Shown: in pieces, positions 10,888 to 20,731 of the stretch | How the letters are laid out: the number at the start of each line of letters is the position of its first letter | Position numbering within the stretch: the first letter of the stretch is position 1 | Notes under the pieces: model-generated | What the model was told of the DNA's origin: nothing | Database searches by the model: none | The model's input: only the letters and a program-made list of their open reading frames with translations | Program-made: the position numbers and the translations under genes | From: Candidatus Planktophila lacus | Lineage (GTDB): Bacteria; Pseudomonadota; Gammaproteobacteria; Steroidobacterales; Steroidobacteraceae | Direction of reading: 5' to 3' | DNA: 41,154 nucleotides | Assembly: GCA_943331345.2 (NCBI GenBank) | Contig: CALQLF020000022.1 | Location: 1-41,154 of the forward strand

Positions 10888-12359
10888 AGCCCCAACTCAT
10901 CACCGCAAGCAGGGCCTTAGGCCATGCCGTGGGCGCAATACTCTGCGCGGGGTTACTGAATGGTTGCGCGACCTTGTGGCCAGCACCGCCGGCCGCTTCG
11001 TCGACACCGACCGTTCCCGCGACCTTCGCCACTCACGGCCCAGCAGTGACCAGCGAAGCGCCCTTACCAACGTTCTGGTCGTCGTTTGGCGATCCGGTCC
11101 TGCCGGAACTCGTCAGCACCGCTTGGCGACAAAACCGCGACCTCGGCCTGACGCTCGCGCGTCTGCGCGAAGCGCAGGGGCTGCGCCACGAGCAGGCTTT
11201 CGATTACCTGCCGACCGTGCGCGCCAGTGCCGGGCGTGCCGCTCAGCAAACAGCGCTGGTGGACGCGCCAACGCTGAGTGCTGCGGCTCGCGAACGCACG
11301 GTTTACCAAGCCGGCTTTGACGCGCGTTGGGAACTGGATTTGTTCGGCCGCGTGCGAGGCGCCAATGGAGCGCGCGCTGCCGACCTGCGGGCCGCCCGTG
11401 CCGACCTCGATGCGGTACGCGTGTCGCTAGCCGCGGAAGTCGCCAGGCAGTGGTTCGAATTCCATGGAGCCACCGAGCGCTTGGCCGTCGCCAAGCGTAA
11501 TGCCGCAACGCAGGCCGCCGCCTTGAAGCTCGTCAGCGAACGCCTTGCGGCCGGTCGCGGTTCGGGTTTGGATGTGGCGCGCTCACGCGCACAACTGGCT
11601 ACGACGCAAGCGGCCGTTCCTGCACTGGAACTGCAAACCGCGCGTGCTCGTTTGCGCTTGGCCGCGCTACTGGGTGAACCACCCGATAGTCCGACGCTCG
11701 CCCGTTTGACCGCTGGCGAACCCGTCGCCGCGCAGATGCCGCAATTACTGCCAGCAGGCTCGCCGAACGAATGGCTGCGGCGGCGGCCGGACATCCGCAG
11801 TGCCGAGGCCAAGCTCACGGCGGCCACGCGCCGGCGCGGCATCGCGGTAGCCGATTTATTCCCGGTGGTGAGTTTTGGTGGCGTGTTTGCTTGGCGTGCC
11901 GGACAGCGCGGCGATGTCGGTACGGCCGACAGCGACAGCTACCAGTGGGGCCCGTCCCTTACCTGGCCGGCACTGGACCTAGGGCGCACTTGGGCGCGCT
12001 TGCAGCAAGCCGATGCGCGCGCCGAAGGGGCTGCCCTGCAATACCAGCAGACAGTACTGCTGGCGCTGGAAGACACCGAAGCTGCACTAACCGCCTTCGA
12101 CCGACTGGGCGTACGCCAACGCTTGCTCGGTGAAGCCGCCATTGCCAGCGGCGATGCCGCGCAGTTGGCCACCTTGCGGTTCGAGGAAGGCTATAGCGAC
12201 TTCCTCACGGTACTGGATGCGCAGCGGACACAGTGGGAAGCAGAAGACCGCGCGGCTCAAGGTCATACCGAAGCTCTGCAAGCGGCCGTGGCAGCCTACA
12301 AGGCGCTGGGCGCAGGCTGGGAAGCCGCCGCCACGACGCCTTTCGCACCGCCGCGCTAA
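10884..12359 (+). CDS. Outer-membrane efflux channel lipoprotein (NodT/OprM family)
   Basis: 491 residues. The ATG overlaps the pump's TGA (ATGA), indicating coupled translation. The signal peptide ends in the lipobox LNGC (C28), so the channel is lipid-anchored. Two repeats of long alpha-hairpins typical of TolC-like proteins are seen, with family landmarks FDARWELDLFGRVRG and EWLRRRPDIRSAEAKL, and the late RFEEGYSDFLTVLDAQRT. It completes the tripartite pump. Its TAA overlaps the stop codon of lnt on the other strand by 4 nt, leaving no room for a terminator. Confidence 0.94.
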   Translation: MKPQLITASRALGHAVGAILCAGLLNGCATLWPAPPAASSTPTVPATFATHGPAVTSEAPLPTFWSSFGDPVLPELVSTAWRQNRDLGLTLARLREAQGLRHEQAFDYLPTVRASAGRAAQQTALVDAPTLSAAARERTVYQAGFDARWELDLFGRVRGANGARAADLRAARADLDAVRVSLAAEVARQWFEFHGATERLAVAKRNAATQAAALKLVSERLAAGRGSGLDVARSRAQLATTQAAVPALELQTARARLRLAALLGEPPDSPTLARLTAGEPVAAQMPQLLPAGSPNEWLRRRPDIRSAEAKLTAATRRRGIAVADLFPVVSFGGVFAWRAGQRGDVGTADSDSYQWGPSLTWPALDLGRTWARLQQADARAEGAALQYQQTVLLALEDTEAALTAFDRLGVRQRLLGEAAIASGDAAQLATLRFEEGYSDFLTVLDAQRTQWEAEDRAAQGHTEALQAAVAAYKALGAGWEAAATTPFAPPR

Positions 12360-13888
12360 GAACGTGGCCGGTGCCAGACACCGGCCAATACGCCAGCCGT
12401 CGCCAGCAGCAACACTGCCCAGTCGCCACCAAGCCACGCGTAAGGCGTCAGGCCGGCGTAAGGCACTATCTCGCCACGCAACACCACAGGCTTGAACTGT
12501 GGCGCACGCGCGAGCACCTGCCCCTTGGGCCCGACGATGACGCTGATGCCATTGCTGGTAGCGCGCACCAGATAGCGGCCGGCTTCAATGGCGCGCATAC
12601 GCGAAATCTGCAAGTGCTGATGCGAAGCACTGGAATCCCCATACCAAGCGTTGTTGGTCACATTCACCAACAGCTTGGCTTGCGTAAGCGGCGCTAACTG
12701 GTCACTGCCATAGGCATCTTCGTAGCAGATGGTCGCCGCCAACGGCAGACCCTGCGCCACCGGCACCGGTTGTCCTTCGACACCCGGCTGCAAATCCACG
12801 AAGGCGAGGCTCGACAACCGCATCCATTCACGCACTTTGGCGGGCACCGGGAAGTATTCACCGAAAGGCACAAGGTGCCGCTTGAAGTACCACTGTGGTG
12901 CGCGCTGCGTATCCAGCACCAGCAGGCCATTGCGGACACTGCCACCTTGCAGGTCGTAGCTGAGCAGGCCCATCAGCAACGCCGAGCCCTGGCTGCTGGC
13001 TGCACTCCACTGTTCACGCAGGAATGGTGTGGCTTCTTCCGCCAGTACGGGCAGCGCCGCTTCTGGCCAGACCACCAATGGCGTGCCCCACACTGGCTTG
13101 GACAAATCACGGTAAAGCGCCAGCGTCGCATCGCGTTGCGCCGGCGACCACTTGAGGTCTTGTGGCACAGCACCCTGAACAATGGCCACGCCCAGCGGCT
13201 TGCCGTCCGGGTGGGTCCAGGGTACTGCCACCAAACAGCCACCGAGGCCGACCACACCGACCAACAGCCCCGCTGGCCAACGCCAATGTTGGCGGTCAGC
13301 GCGCACCAAGGCCGCCAAGGCACCGGCACAAACTGCCGTGGCCAAGGTCACCAGATACACGCCGCCCACGGGTGCGTAACCCGCCAACCAAGTATCTACT
13401 TGGGTATAACCCAGCGTCAGCCAAGGGAAGCCGGTGAACGCACGACTGCGCGCCCATTCCACCAATACCCAACCACCCGGCAGCACCACGAGCCAACGCA
13501 AACGACCGGGATGGGAAAACCAAAGCCGCGTCACATAGCCAAGCAGCGCATACCAAGCGGACATGAGCGCGACGAGCCCAGCCATGAGAAACAAGGCCAG
13601 CGCGACTGGCGCGTGTCCGAAACCGTGAATGGCCGTGAAGAGCCAGTAGGTACCGCCACCGAACAAGCCGACACCGAACGCAAAACCAGTACGGGCACCG
13701 CCGCCGGGCGTACCTTCATCCAGCAACAAGAACAAGCCGGCCAGCGCCAGCACACCCACCGGGAACCAACCCAGCGGCGGGAACGCCGTCACTTGCAGCA
13801 AGCCGAGCAGCAAGGCCGTCAAGGCGGGCCAACGACGGGCCATGGAAAACGTACGTCGCATCCACGCGACTGGAATGTTCGCGGTCAC
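12356..13888 (-). CDS. lnt: Apolipoprotein N-acyltransferase Lnt
   Basis: 510 residues from a GTG start (E. coli 512). An inner-membrane enzyme that adds the third acyl chain to lipoproteins. The first 220 residues are mostly membrane helices; the nitrilase-like domain carries the triad E276 (VVWPEAALP), K336 (WYFKRHLVPFGEYFP) and C388 (ATICYED). The GTG has GAGG ten bases upstream; an internal ATG at 13861 lacks a Shine-Dalgarno. It starts 5 nt after corC, the usual order. The many lipoproteins in this window (LptE, the efflux adaptor and channel, the hydrolase, the Ala-rich peptide) are its expected substrates. Confidence 0.95.
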   Translation of the reverse strand: MTANIPVAWMRRTFSMARRWPALTALLLGLLQVTAFPPLGWFPVGVLALAGLFLLLDEGTPGGGARTGFAFGVGLFGGGTYWLFTAIHGFGHAPVALALFLMAGLVALMSAWYALLGYVTRLWFSHPGRLRWLVVLPGGWVLVEWARSRAFTGFPWLTLGYTQVDTWLAGYAPVGGVYLVTLATAVCAGALAALVRADRQHWRWPAGLLVGVVGLGGCLVAVPWTHPDGKPLGVAIVQGAVPQDLKWSPAQRDATLALYRDLSKPVWGTPLVVWPEAALPVLAEEATPFLREQWSAASSQGSALLMGLLSYDLQGGSVRNGLLVLDTQRAPQWYFKRHLVPFGEYFPVPAKVREWMRLSSLAFVDLQPGVEGQPVPVAQGLPLAATICYEDAYGSDQLAPLTQAKLLVNVTNNAWYGDSSASHQHLQISRMRAIEAGRYLVRATSNGISVIVGPKGQVLARAPQFKPVVLRGEIVPYAGLTPYAWLGGDWAVLLLATAGVLAGVWHRPRS

Positions 13889-13893
13889 GCGGG

Positions 13894-14826
13894 TCAGGCC
13901 TCGCTCTCTGGCGAAGCAGGGGCTGGTATGGCGTTCTCGGCAGCGCCACGTTCGGCCGGCAACAGCACCTCTTCCGGCGTTACCACGCGCAGCAGCTCGA
14001 TACGTCGTCGCGCCACACGCAACACCCGGAATTCAATTCCCTCCAGCACGGTCTGGTCGCCACGGCGCGGCACACGTCCAAACGCATGGGCCACATAGCC
14101 GCCGATGGTGTCGAATTCATCCTCGGGCACGGCAAGACCAAAAACCTCGTTGAATTCCTCGATGCGCGTGAGGGCATTCACGGTGAAATTGCAAGGCGAC
14201 TCACGCCGAATCTGCGTGGCTTCCTCGACGTCATACTCGTCATCAATGTCACCGATGATCTGCTCGATGACATCTTCGATGGTAACCAAACCAGCTACGC
14301 CACCGTACTCGTCCACCACGATGGCCATGTGGTTGCGGCTGGCGCGAAATTCACGCAGCAGGATATTCAGGCGTTTGCTTTCCGGCACCAGCACGGCCGG
14401 TCGCAACAGGCGCAGCATGTCGAAGTTCGTCTCGTTGCCGACATAACGCAGCAGGTCTTTGGCCAACAAGATGCCGACAACCTCATCGCGGTCATCGCCA
14501 ATCACCGGAAACCGCGAGTGACCGGACTCGACTACCAGTGGAATGATGTCGCGGAGAGGCGCGTCGCGCTCCACCACCACGATGGCTGAACGAGGCACCA
14601 TGATGTCGCGGACTTGCTGGTCTGCCACCGCCATGACGCCCTCGACCATGGCCGCTGCCTCGGCGTCAATGAGGCCCGTTTCGCCCGCTGCGCGAAGGTC
14701 CGCTAGCAGATCCTCGCGGTCGCGTGGTTCTCCCGACACCGCGTGCAGAACGCGCGACAACCAGCCGCCTCGTCCTTCGCGCCGCGGTGTCGGTCTGGGT
14801 TCCGGGACGTCGCCATCAGTACTCAT
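13894..14826 (-). CDS. corC: CorC/YbeX family CBS-domain protein
   Basis: 310 residues, soluble. An N-terminal acidic/basic segment is followed by two CBS domains (about 75-195; VRDIMVPRSAIVVV and SRFPVIGDD...GILLAKDLL, then MAIVVDEYGGVAGLVTIEDV) and a transporter-associated domain (about 210-295; FDTIGGYVAHAFGRVPRRGD). The family is linked to magnesium/cobalt efflux and, by its constant neighbours ybeZ-ybeY-lnt, to envelope or ribosome upkeep; the exact role is unsettled. GAGG seven bases before the ATG supports the start. It lies 35 nt after ybeY. Confidence 0.93.
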   Translation of the reverse strand: MSTDGDVPEPRPTPRREGRGGWLSRVLHAVSGEPRDREDLLADLRAAGETGLIDAEAAAMVEGVMAVADQQVRDIMVPRSAIVVVERDAPLRDIIPLVVESGHSRFPVIGDDRDEVVGILLAKDLLRYVGNETNFDMLRLLRPAVLVPESKRLNILLREFRASRNHMAIVVDEYGGVAGLVTIEDVIEQIIGDIDDEYDVEEATQIRRESPCNFTVNALTRIEEFNEVFGLAVPEDEFDTIGGYVAHAFGRVPRRGDQTVLEGIEFRVLRVARRRIELLRVVTPEEVLLPAERGAAENAIPAPASPESEA

Positions 14827-14861
14827 GGATCAACCTCGAACTGGAAGGGGAAAGCTGGAAT

Positions 14862-15359
14862 TCATTCTTGCTCGGCCGCATAGGGATCAGGAAAACCCAA
14901 GCCGGCGAGGATGCGCCGTTCTAAGCGCTCCATACGGATCGCCTCGGCATCCTGTTCATGATCGTGCCCGAGCAAATGCAACACGCCATGCACCACCATG
15001 TGCGCCCAGTGCGCGGCCTGCGTCTTGCCCTGCTCGAAGGCCTCGGCGGCCACTACCGGCGCACAGATGACGAGGTCCCCCAAGGGACGAGGACGAATGA
15101 TGGGAGGCAATCCCTCCACCGGGAAGGACAACACGTTCGTGGCGTAATTTTTGCCGCGCCAATGCGCGTTCAGTCGGCGCGACTCTCGCTTGCCGACAAT
15201 GCGGACCGCTAGTTCTGCGTGGCGCCCTTTAACCCCTGCTGCTGCCGCAGCCCAGAGTGCCATGCGCTTTGCGGAGGGAGCCCAGGGCCGCCGGTCGGCA
15301 ACCACCACTTCCACCTGCAAGTCAGGCACTGCGGGCCGCTGGCGACTTCGCGGGTTCAC
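14862..15359 (-). CDS. ybeY: Endoribonuclease YbeY (rRNA maturation)
   Basis: 165 residues. A zinc RNase needed for 16S rRNA 3' maturation and ribosome quality control. The metal site is the family H3xH5xH motif: H124, H128 and H134 in HGVLHLLGHDH. The conserved TNVLSFP segment comes earlier. The GTG start overlaps the phoH-like TGA (GTGA), with GGAGG nine bases upstream inside that gene, so the two are translationally coupled. Confidence 0.95.
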   Translation of the reverse strand: MNPRSRQRPAVPDLQVEVVVADRRPWAPSAKRMALWAAAAAGVKGRHAELAVRIVGKRESRRLNAHWRGKNYATNVLSFPVEGLPPIIRPRPLGDLVICAPVVAAEAFEQGKTQAAHWAHMVVHGVLHLLGHDHEQDAEAIRMERLERRILAGLGFPDPYAAEQE

Positions 15360-16372
15360 GGGGCGCGGCCTCCGCCGTCACCGCGCGGCGCGTGCCGTTC
15401 ATCCCCTATCGCGTCCATGCGGGAGTCCGGATGTTGTTGCCCGCCGGAATCAGAAGATTCGTAGGCCTGAACGATGCGCTGCACCAGAGGGTGGCGCACC
15501 ACGTCGCGACTGCGGAAGAAAGTGAAGGCCACACCGTTCACGCCCGGCAGGATGTCGATGACATGCCGTAGCCCGGAAGGCCGATTGGACGGCAAGTCAA
15601 TCTGCGTCACGTCGCCCGTGACCACGGCCTTGGAGCCGAAGCCGATACGCGTGAGGAACATCTTCATCTGTTCGATGGTGGTGTTCTGCGCTTCGTCGAG
15701 GATGACGAAGGCATCGTTGAGGGTACGACCACGCATGAAAGCCAGTGGCGCAATCTCGATGACGTTACGCTCGATAAGCTTCGCCACCTTATCGAAGCCG
15801 ACCATCTCGTAAAGCGCGTCGTACATGGGGCGCAAATACGGATCCACTTTTTGAGTAAGGTCGCCGGGCAAGAAGCCGAGGCGCTCGCCAGCTTCCACAG
15901 CCGGGCGCACGAGAACAATACGACGGACGCGGTCCGCCTGCAGTGCCTCTACCGCACAAGCCACGGCCAAGTAAGTCTTGCCCGTGCCCGCAGGACCAAT
16001 GCCGAAAGTGAGGTCATGCCGACGCACCTGACGCAGATACTGCACCTGGTTGGCACCACGCCCGCGAATCTGGCCGCGGAGCGTCTGCACCTTCACCTCG
16101 TCCGTGCCACCGGCACTCGCTTCCACCAACGCCAGATGTACGTCTTCTGGACGCAGCCCGCTGCCCGCGCGCTCATAAAGCACCCGCAGGACATCGCAGC
16201 CCATCTCTGCCGCAGCACCAACCACGTTGAACGTATCGCCTTGACGACGAATTTCTAGCCCCAAGCGCTCTTCGACCAAGCGCAAGTTGCCATCGAGCGG
16301 GCCGCAGACATGCGCAAGCCGCGCGTTGTCGGCGTTCTCGACGGTGAGGTTCAAAGCCGGCACGGCACTCAT
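15356..16372 (-). CDS. ybeZ: PhoH-like ATPase (YbeZ)
   Basis: 338 residues, a typical length. Walker A is GPAGTGKT (126-133) and the Walker B-like segment is [10 protein letters not shown]. Family landmarks include [17 protein letters not shown], and [10 protein letters not shown] after the B motif. PhoH-like proteins pair with YbeY and are thought to be RNA-linked ATPases; the overlap with ybeY here fits that. The C-terminal tail is poorly conserved, rich in Gly and Arg. The ATG overlaps the miaB stop by 4 nt (ATGA). Confidence 0.94.
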   Translation of the reverse strand: MSAVPALNLTVENADNARLAHVCGPLDGNLRLVEERLGLEIRRQGDTFNVVGAAAEMGCDVLRVLYERAGSGLRPEDVHLALVEASAGGTDEVKVQTLRGQIRGRGANQVQYLRQVRRHDLTFGIGPAGTGKTYLAVACAVEALQADRVRRIVLVRPAVEAGERLGFLPGDLTQKVDPYLRPMYDALYEMVGFDKVAKLIERNVIEIAPLAFMRGRTLNDAFVILDEAQNTTIEQMKMFLTRIGFGSKAVVTGDVTQIDLPSNRPSGLRHVIDILPGVNGVAFTFFRSRDVVRHPLVQRIVQAYESSDSGGQQHPDSRMDAIGDERHAPRGDGGGRAP

Positions 16373-17700
16373 GCGGTCACCAGACGGCCGCGCAGACTGT
16401 TGCGCATAACTTCCGTGATGACCACATCGGCAAACTGTCCAATCAATGACGCAGGCGCCTGAAAGTTCACCCAGCGCATGTTTTCCGTGCGTCCTGCGAG
16501 CATGTCCTCGCCCTTCTTGGCTGGGCGCTCTACCAGCACGCGTTGCGTGGTGCCTACCATCGCCAACGAGATGTTATGGGCGTTTTCGTTAAGTAGCGCC
16601 TGCAAGCGCGTCAGACGCTCGTGCTTCACTTCAGCCGGCACATCATCTTCCAGCGAAGCCGCAGGCGTACCTGGCCGACGGCTGTAGATGAAGCTGAAGC
16701 TCTGGTCGATACCGACATCGCGCACCAGTTGCAGAGTGGCTTCGAAATCGCGTTCCGTCTCGCCGGGAAAACCAACGATGAAGTCGGAGCTGAGACAGAT
16801 ATCCGGCCGTGCAGCGCGGAGCTTGCGCACCTTCGCCTTGAACTCCAGCGCCGTATAGCCGCGCTTCATGGCGGAGAGAATACGGTCCGACCCGGACTGC
16901 ACGGGCAAGTGCAGGAAGTTGGCCAACTGCGGAATGCGCGCGTAGGCCTCGGCCAGACGGTCGGTAAACTCCAGTGGATGCGAAGTAGTAAAGCGTACGC
17001 GTCCGACGCCCGGCAGGGCGGCCACCGCTTCAATGAGTAGTGCCAAGTCGGCTTCGCCGCCGTCTTCATCCATTTCGCCGCGGTAAGCGTTCACGTTCTG
17101 ACCGAGCAAGTAAATTTCGCGCACGCCCTGCGCAGCAAGCCCGCGCACTTCCGTCATCACCTTCTCGAAGGGGCGACTGACTTCTTCGCCACGCGTGTAA
17201 GGCACCACGCAGAAACTGCAGTACTTGCTGCAACCTTCCATGATGGAGACATAAGCCGTCGCGCCTTCCGCGCGCGGCGGAGGCAAGGCGTCGAACTTCT
17301 CAATCTCGGGAAAAGAGATGTCCACCTGCGGACGGGCCGAGCGGCGACGCTCGGCAATGAGTTCCGGCAAGCGGTGCAGGGTTTGCGGGCCGAACACCAC
17401 ATCTACGAACGGCGCACGCCGCAGGATGCCCTCGCCTTCCTGGCTGGCCACACAGCCACCAACACCAATCACGAGCGACGGTTTGCGTAACTTCAGTTCG
17501 CGCCAGACGCCCAGATGGGAGAACACCTTCTCCTGCGCCTTCTCGCGCACCGAACAAGTATTCAGTAACACCACGTCGGCCAGTTCCGGGTCGTCCGTGG
17601 GCTCCAGACCGGAGGATTCACGCAGGACGTCCACCATGCGAGCGGAGTCGTACTCGTTCATCTGGCAACCGAAGGTCTGGACGTAGACGTGGCCGGGCAT
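16369..17700 (-). CDS. miaB: tRNA-2-methylthio-N6-isopentenyladenosine-37 methylthiotransferase MiaB
   Basis: 443 residues. A radical-SAM enzyme that adds a methylthio group to i6A37 of tRNA. The N-terminal cluster cysteines are C12 ([10 protein letters not shown]), C49 (NTCSVREKA) and C83 (GGCVASQ). The radical-SAM CxxxCxxC is C157, C161 and C164 ([17 protein letters not shown]). A C-terminal TRAM domain ends the chain. It heads the miaB-ybeZ-ybeY-corC-lnt unit. No clear Shine-Dalgarno precedes the ATG. A TATACT hexamer 28 nt upstream is the likely -10 box. Confidence 0.96.
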   Translation of the reverse strand: MPGHVYVQTFGCQMNEYDSARMVDVLRESSGLEPTDDPELADVVLLNTCSVREKAQEKVFSHLGVWRELKLRKPSLVIGVGGCVASQEGEGILRRAPFVDVVFGPQTLHRLPELIAERRRSARPQVDISFPEIEKFDALPPPRAEGATAYVSIMEGCSKYCSFCVVPYTRGEEVSRPFEKVMTEVRGLAAQGVREIYLLGQNVNAYRGEMDEDGGEADLALLIEAVAALPGVGRVRFTTSHPLEFTDRLAEAYARIPQLANFLHLPVQSGSDRILSAMKRGYTALEFKAKVRKLRAARPDICLSSDFIVGFPGETERDFEATLQLVRDVGIDQSFSFIYSRRPGTPAASLEDDVPAEVKHERLTRLQALLNENAHNISLAMVGTTQRVLVERPAKKGEDMLAGRTENMRWVNFQAPASLIGQFADVVITEVMRNSLRGRLVTA

Positions 17701-17724
17701 GAGAGTGTCAGCAACAAGAAGGAG

Positions 17725-17737
17725 GGCTAGTATAGCC
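17725..17737. promoter_or_regulatory. Hairpin between Shine-Dalgarno and start of the TraB/GumN gene; also carries the likely miaB -10 box
   Basis: On the plus strand AAGGAG (17719-17724) is followed by GGCTA-GTA-TAGCC, a 5-bp stem with a 3-nt loop, then GCACC and the ATG at 17743. The raw spacing is 18 nt; with the hairpin folded it is 5 nt. An in-frame TAG at 17728 rules out any earlier start. On the minus strand the same bases give TATACT (17729-17734), a good -10 hexamer for miaB, though I see no matching -35. Confidence 0.5.
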
Positions 17738-17742
17738 GCACC

Positions 17743-18780
17743 ATGCTTGCAGCCTTGTTACTAGCGGTTTTAGCCGCCTTGCCACTCGCCGCTACCGCCG
17801 CGGACACCCCGCCGACCACCAGCCCGTGGCCCGACGCCACTCCAGCGGCGGAAGCCGTAGAGGACCTTGGCGAGGTGGAAGTGACCGGCGAGCAGCCCGG
17901 GCCGGCGCTCTGGAAGGTGACGCTGCCCGCCAGCGCCACCGGCCCGGCCGAACCGCACGTCTTGTGGATTCTGGGCACCCTGCGACCCCTGCCGCGCAAA
18001 ATGGAATGGCGCCCCACCGCGGTGGAACGCGCGCTGACCGGCGCCGAGGTATTCATTCCCTATCAACCGGACATCGATGTGAAAGCTGGCCCGTTTGCAC
18101 TGGTGGGCTTGTTCTTCTCGGCCCGCAGCGCCATGAAAGACCCGGACGGCCAACCCCTGCGCGAGACCTTGCCCGCACCGCTTTACGCCCGCTTCACGGC
18201 GCTGAAGGCGCGCTATGCACCGCGCGCCGGCAGCCTCGAAAAACGACGCCCAGCCATCGCGGCGATGGAGCTATACGGTGAAGCGCTAGACGCCATGAAG
18301 TTGTCGCAACGCTTGGACGTGGAGGCCCTGGTGGCCAGGCAGGCCCGTAAACGCGGCGTGAAGGTGCGGCCGGTGAAGCTGGAGATGACCGACCCGAAAG
18401 GGGTGCTGGCGGAACTGACTGCTATACCGCGAGCCGCCGAACTGGCCTGCGTGGAGGCCACGCTGGTGCGCATGGAAACCGACCTAGGGCCGATGCGCGC
18501 CCGAGCAGAGGCCTGGGCACAAGGCGACCTGACGGCGCTGGCACGCCTACCCTTCCCGGCGCAGGACGCCACCTGTGGCGATGCCGTGGCTACCTCACCG
18601 CGCCTCAAGGCCTTGCTGATGCAGGCGCGCGCTGGGTGGCTGGAGGCAGTGAGCGGCATCCTGCGAGAACACCGGGTGAGCGTGGCTACCGCACCGGTAC
18701 AGTCTTTACTGCGACCAGGTGGCATTGCCGACCAACTGGCCAGCCGGGGGTTTCTCGTCGAGGCCCCCACGACTGACTGA
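17743..18780 (+). CDS. TraB/GumN-family protein with degenerate metal motifs, secreted
   Basis: 345 residues with a signal peptide over about the first 20 (ends ATAA) and an acidic Pro/Thr linker. The family opening is seen as ALWKVTLP...[18 protein letters not shown], matching the usual LWKV...YLLGTIHLLP...W. The conserved GxxH is here GTLR (78-81), so the His is lost. The second GxxH, expected near [25 protein letters not shown]-type text (around 313-336), is also absent (APVQ). TraB/GumN relatives of Tiki proteases bind metal through these His residues, so this copy is probably not a protease. It is a single gene, convergent with ssb (43 nt). Confidence 0.72.
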   Translation: MLAALLLAVLAALPLAATAADTPPTTSPWPDATPAAEAVEDLGEVEVTGEQPGPALWKVTLPASATGPAEPHVLWILGTLRPLPRKMEWRPTAVERALTGAEVFIPYQPDIDVKAGPFALVGLFFSARSAMKDPDGQPLRETLPAPLYARFTALKARYAPRAGSLEKRRPAIAAMELYGEALDAMKLSQRLDVEALVARQARKRGVKVRPVKLEMTDPKGVLAELTAIPRAAELACVEATLVRMETDLGPMRARAEAWAQGDLTALARLPFPAQDATCGDAVATSPRLKALLMQARAGWLEAVSGILREHRVSVATAPVQSLLRPGGIADQLASRGFLVEAPTTD

Positions 18781-18823
18781 TGAGCCAACCGGTTAGCCGG
18801 CCCATCGCCGCTTGGCGGCAGGC

Positions 18824-19351
18824 TCAGAACGGGATGTCGTCGTCCAGGTCCGGCGCGGAAGAGCCGCCGCGGCCGCTACCTGACGGAGCGGACTGGCCGT
18901 AGTCGTCATCGTAACCGCCGCTGCTGGCACCACCGCCCGCACCAGCACCAGCACCACCACTGGCACGACGCGGGGCACCGCCTTCACCGCCCCCCATGCC
19001 ACCGCCGGCACCCTTGGTGTCCAGCATCTGCAGTTCGTTGGCGGTAATTTCCGTGGTGTAGCGGTCCTGCCCGGCCTTGTCCTGCCACTTGCGGGTACGC
19101 AGGCGGCCTTCGATGTACACCTTGGAACCCTTGCGCAGATAGTCCTTGGCGATCTCGGCGAGGCGGTCGAACATGACGACCGAGTGCCATTCGGTCTGTT
19201 CTTTCATCTCACCGGTCTGCTTGTCACGCCAGGTTTCGCTGGTAGCGATGCGCAGGTTGGTAACGGCCTTGCCGCTAGGCATAGCCCGGCTTTCCGGGTC
19301 CTGGCCGAGGTTGCCGATGAGAATGACTTTGTTGACGCCGCGAGATGCCAT
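18824..19351 (-). CDS. ssb: Single-stranded DNA-binding protein Ssb
   Basis: 175 residues. The OB fold is at 1-110 (start [20 protein letters not shown]), then a Gly/Ala/Ser-rich flexible linker, then the acidic tip DLDDDIPF that recruits repair and replication partners. ATG at 19351 is chosen because AAGGAG lies 8 bases upstream and family members begin here; an in-frame extension to 19402 lacks support. Near uvrA, as in many gammaproteobacteria, with the MFS gene between them on the ssb strand. A GCCGC/GCGGC hairpin follows the stop at 18807-18819 without a T-tract. Confidence 0.97.
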   Translation of the reverse strand: MASRGVNKVILIGNLGQDPESRAMPSGKAVTNLRIATSETWRDKQTGEMKEQTEWHSVVMFDRLAEIAKDYLRKGSKVYIEGRLRTRKWQDKAGQDRYTTEITANELQMLDTKGAGGGMGGGEGGAPRRASGGAGAGAGGGASSGGYDDDYGQSAPSGSGRGGSSAPDLDDDIPF

Positions 19352-19380
19352 GAGAAGAACTCCTTGAGTCTGTTGGGCGC

Positions 19381-19386
19381 ATTGTA
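19381..19386 (-). promoter_or_regulatory. Likely ssb -10 box
   Basis: TACAAT lies 29 nt before the ssb ATG and is followed by a GC-rich stretch. No good -35 is found at 16-18 nt, so an activator or extended contact may be needed, or the box may be chance. Confidence 0.4.
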
Positions 19387-19476
19387 GACGCGCAACGGCC
19401 ACTCGTGCCGGCGCATATACGCTGCGTTTGCAGCAATTGTCGCCGCCCCGCGGCCGGGGCCACCCCTAAGGGCGAT

Positions 19477-20652
19477 TCAAGCCGGTTTTTTCGGCCGGAA
19501 GGCCAGCAACCACGCCAACGCCAGCAGGCACAAGCCAGCAAACAAGCCCGGCAGACCCAGACGGGTACCCGACAGCACCCCGCCCAGCGTACCCCCGGCA
19601 AACGCGCCGAGGAATTGACTGGTAGCAAAAACGCCCATGGCCTGCCCACGCCGCGCCGGGCCGGCGGCCTGCGACAACCGTGCCGGCAAACGGGCCTCGA
19701 GGAAATTGAAAGCCATGAAGAACAATGTCAGTCCAGCACCCAAGGTCCAAACCGTACTGTGGAACAGGGCGATGCCGCCCTGCGCAAATACCAGCAAGGC
19801 GATGCCGTAGCGCATCACTCCGTCAGGGTGCCTGGCGCGTTCGGCCCACAACACCAACCCACCGGTTCCGAGCAGCGACACCAGGAATACCGGCAGATAA
19901 ACCTGCCAGTGGCTAGCCTGGGGCAAGGCCAGCAGATCGCGCAGGGCCAAAGGAACGCCGACGAAAGTCGCGGTAAGGATGGCGTGCAAACAGAACATGC
20001 TCAGGTGCCATGGCCAAAGTGGCTCGCCCGTTTCTTCTGCCACACCCGCTTGCCGCGGCGTCTGAACCGGGCGCGGCACCAGAAAATGCAGCACCAGCAA
20101 CCCGACGACGGCAAGCACCGCCATTCCCCAGAACAGCCCCGGCACCCCCACGTGGGCGACCAAGATCGGCGCCCCGAGCAGGGAAACGATGAAGCACAAG
20201 CCGATGGAAATGCCGATGAAGGCCATCGCGCGGGTGCGCACTTCGGTGCGGGTCAGGTCCGCCAACAGAGCTGTGATGGGCCCGGAAACGGCACCAGCGC
20301 CCTGAATGGCCCGACCGGCAATAACCCACCACAGCGGATGCGGGGAATGCGGGGCCAGCGCACCGACTACCGAACCGAGCGCAAAGAGGCCGAGCCCCAA
20401 GGCAATGACCGGATGTCGGCCGATGCGGTCTGACCAATGCCCCACGGGAATCTGCAGAATGGCTTGCGTGAGCCCGTATGCCCCTAGCGCCAAGCCAATC
20501 CCGAGCGGCGTCGCTCCCGGCAGTCCGGACGCGTACAGCGCCATCACCGGCAGCACCCCGAACAAGGCCAGCATCCGCGTCGCGTAAATGGCCCCCAGCG
20601 CCAGAACGGCGCGTCGTTCGGCAGGCAAGAGGCTGACGGCGGTACTGGACAT
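19477..20652 (-). CDS. MFS transporter (DHA1-like)
   Basis: 391 residues from ATG 20652; a TTG four codons earlier is possible. Twelve membrane helices are expected. The MFS loop 2-3 signature is visible as [13 protein letters not shown], and the centre of the chain has a hydrophilic loop near [15 protein letters not shown]. It lies between ssb and uvrA, as in Pseudomonas and relatives, and is divergent from uvrA. Family members export drugs or small metabolites; the substrate is unknown. The next gene downstream is ssb, 125 nt away, with its own likely -10. Confidence 0.92.
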   Translation of the reverse strand: MSSTAVSLLPAERRAVLALGAIYATRMLALFGVLPVMALYASGLPGATPLGIGLALGAYGLTQAILQIPVGHWSDRIGRHPVIALGLGLFALGSVVGALAPHSPHPLWWVIAGRAIQGAGAVSGPITALLADLTRTEVRTRAMAFIGISIGLCFIVSLLGAPILVAHVGVPGLFWGMAVLAVVGLLVLHFLVPRPVQTPRQAGVAEETGEPLWPWHLSMFCLHAILTATFVGVPLALRDLLALPQASHWQVYLPVFLVSLLGTGGLVLWAERARHPDGVMRYGIALLVFAQGGIALFHSTVWTLGAGLTLFFMAFNFLEARLPARLSQAAGPARRGQAMGVFATSQFLGAFAGGTLGGVLSGTRLGLPGLFAGLCLLALAWLLAFRPKKPA

Positions 20653-20673
20653 GGCGGCCTGCAATCAACGGGT

Positions 20674-20703
20674 TTGCGGCAGTAGCCGCGGCGGCGGTAT
20701 CTT
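20674..20703 (+). promoter_or_regulatory. Candidate uvrA promoter
   Basis: TTGCGG (20674-20679) and TATCTT (20698-20703) are 18 nt apart, giving a start about 20 nt before the uvrA ATG. I looked for a LexA box (CTG-N10-CAG, or TTAG-N6-TACTA) in the 79-nt divergent gap and saw none. Confidence 0.45.
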
Positions 20704-20731
20704 AGCGGATTCGCCCACGAGCACCCGCCTC

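Noticed and set aside
12770-14098. 442-codon open frame antisense to lnt and corC
   Set aside because: Spans the junction of two sure genes, has low-complexity Gln/Arg/Thr content and no domain.
20588-20731. Extended N-terminus of UvrA
   Set aside because: Would overlap the MFS start and the promoter region; UvrA family members start at MHTLRIRG or similar.
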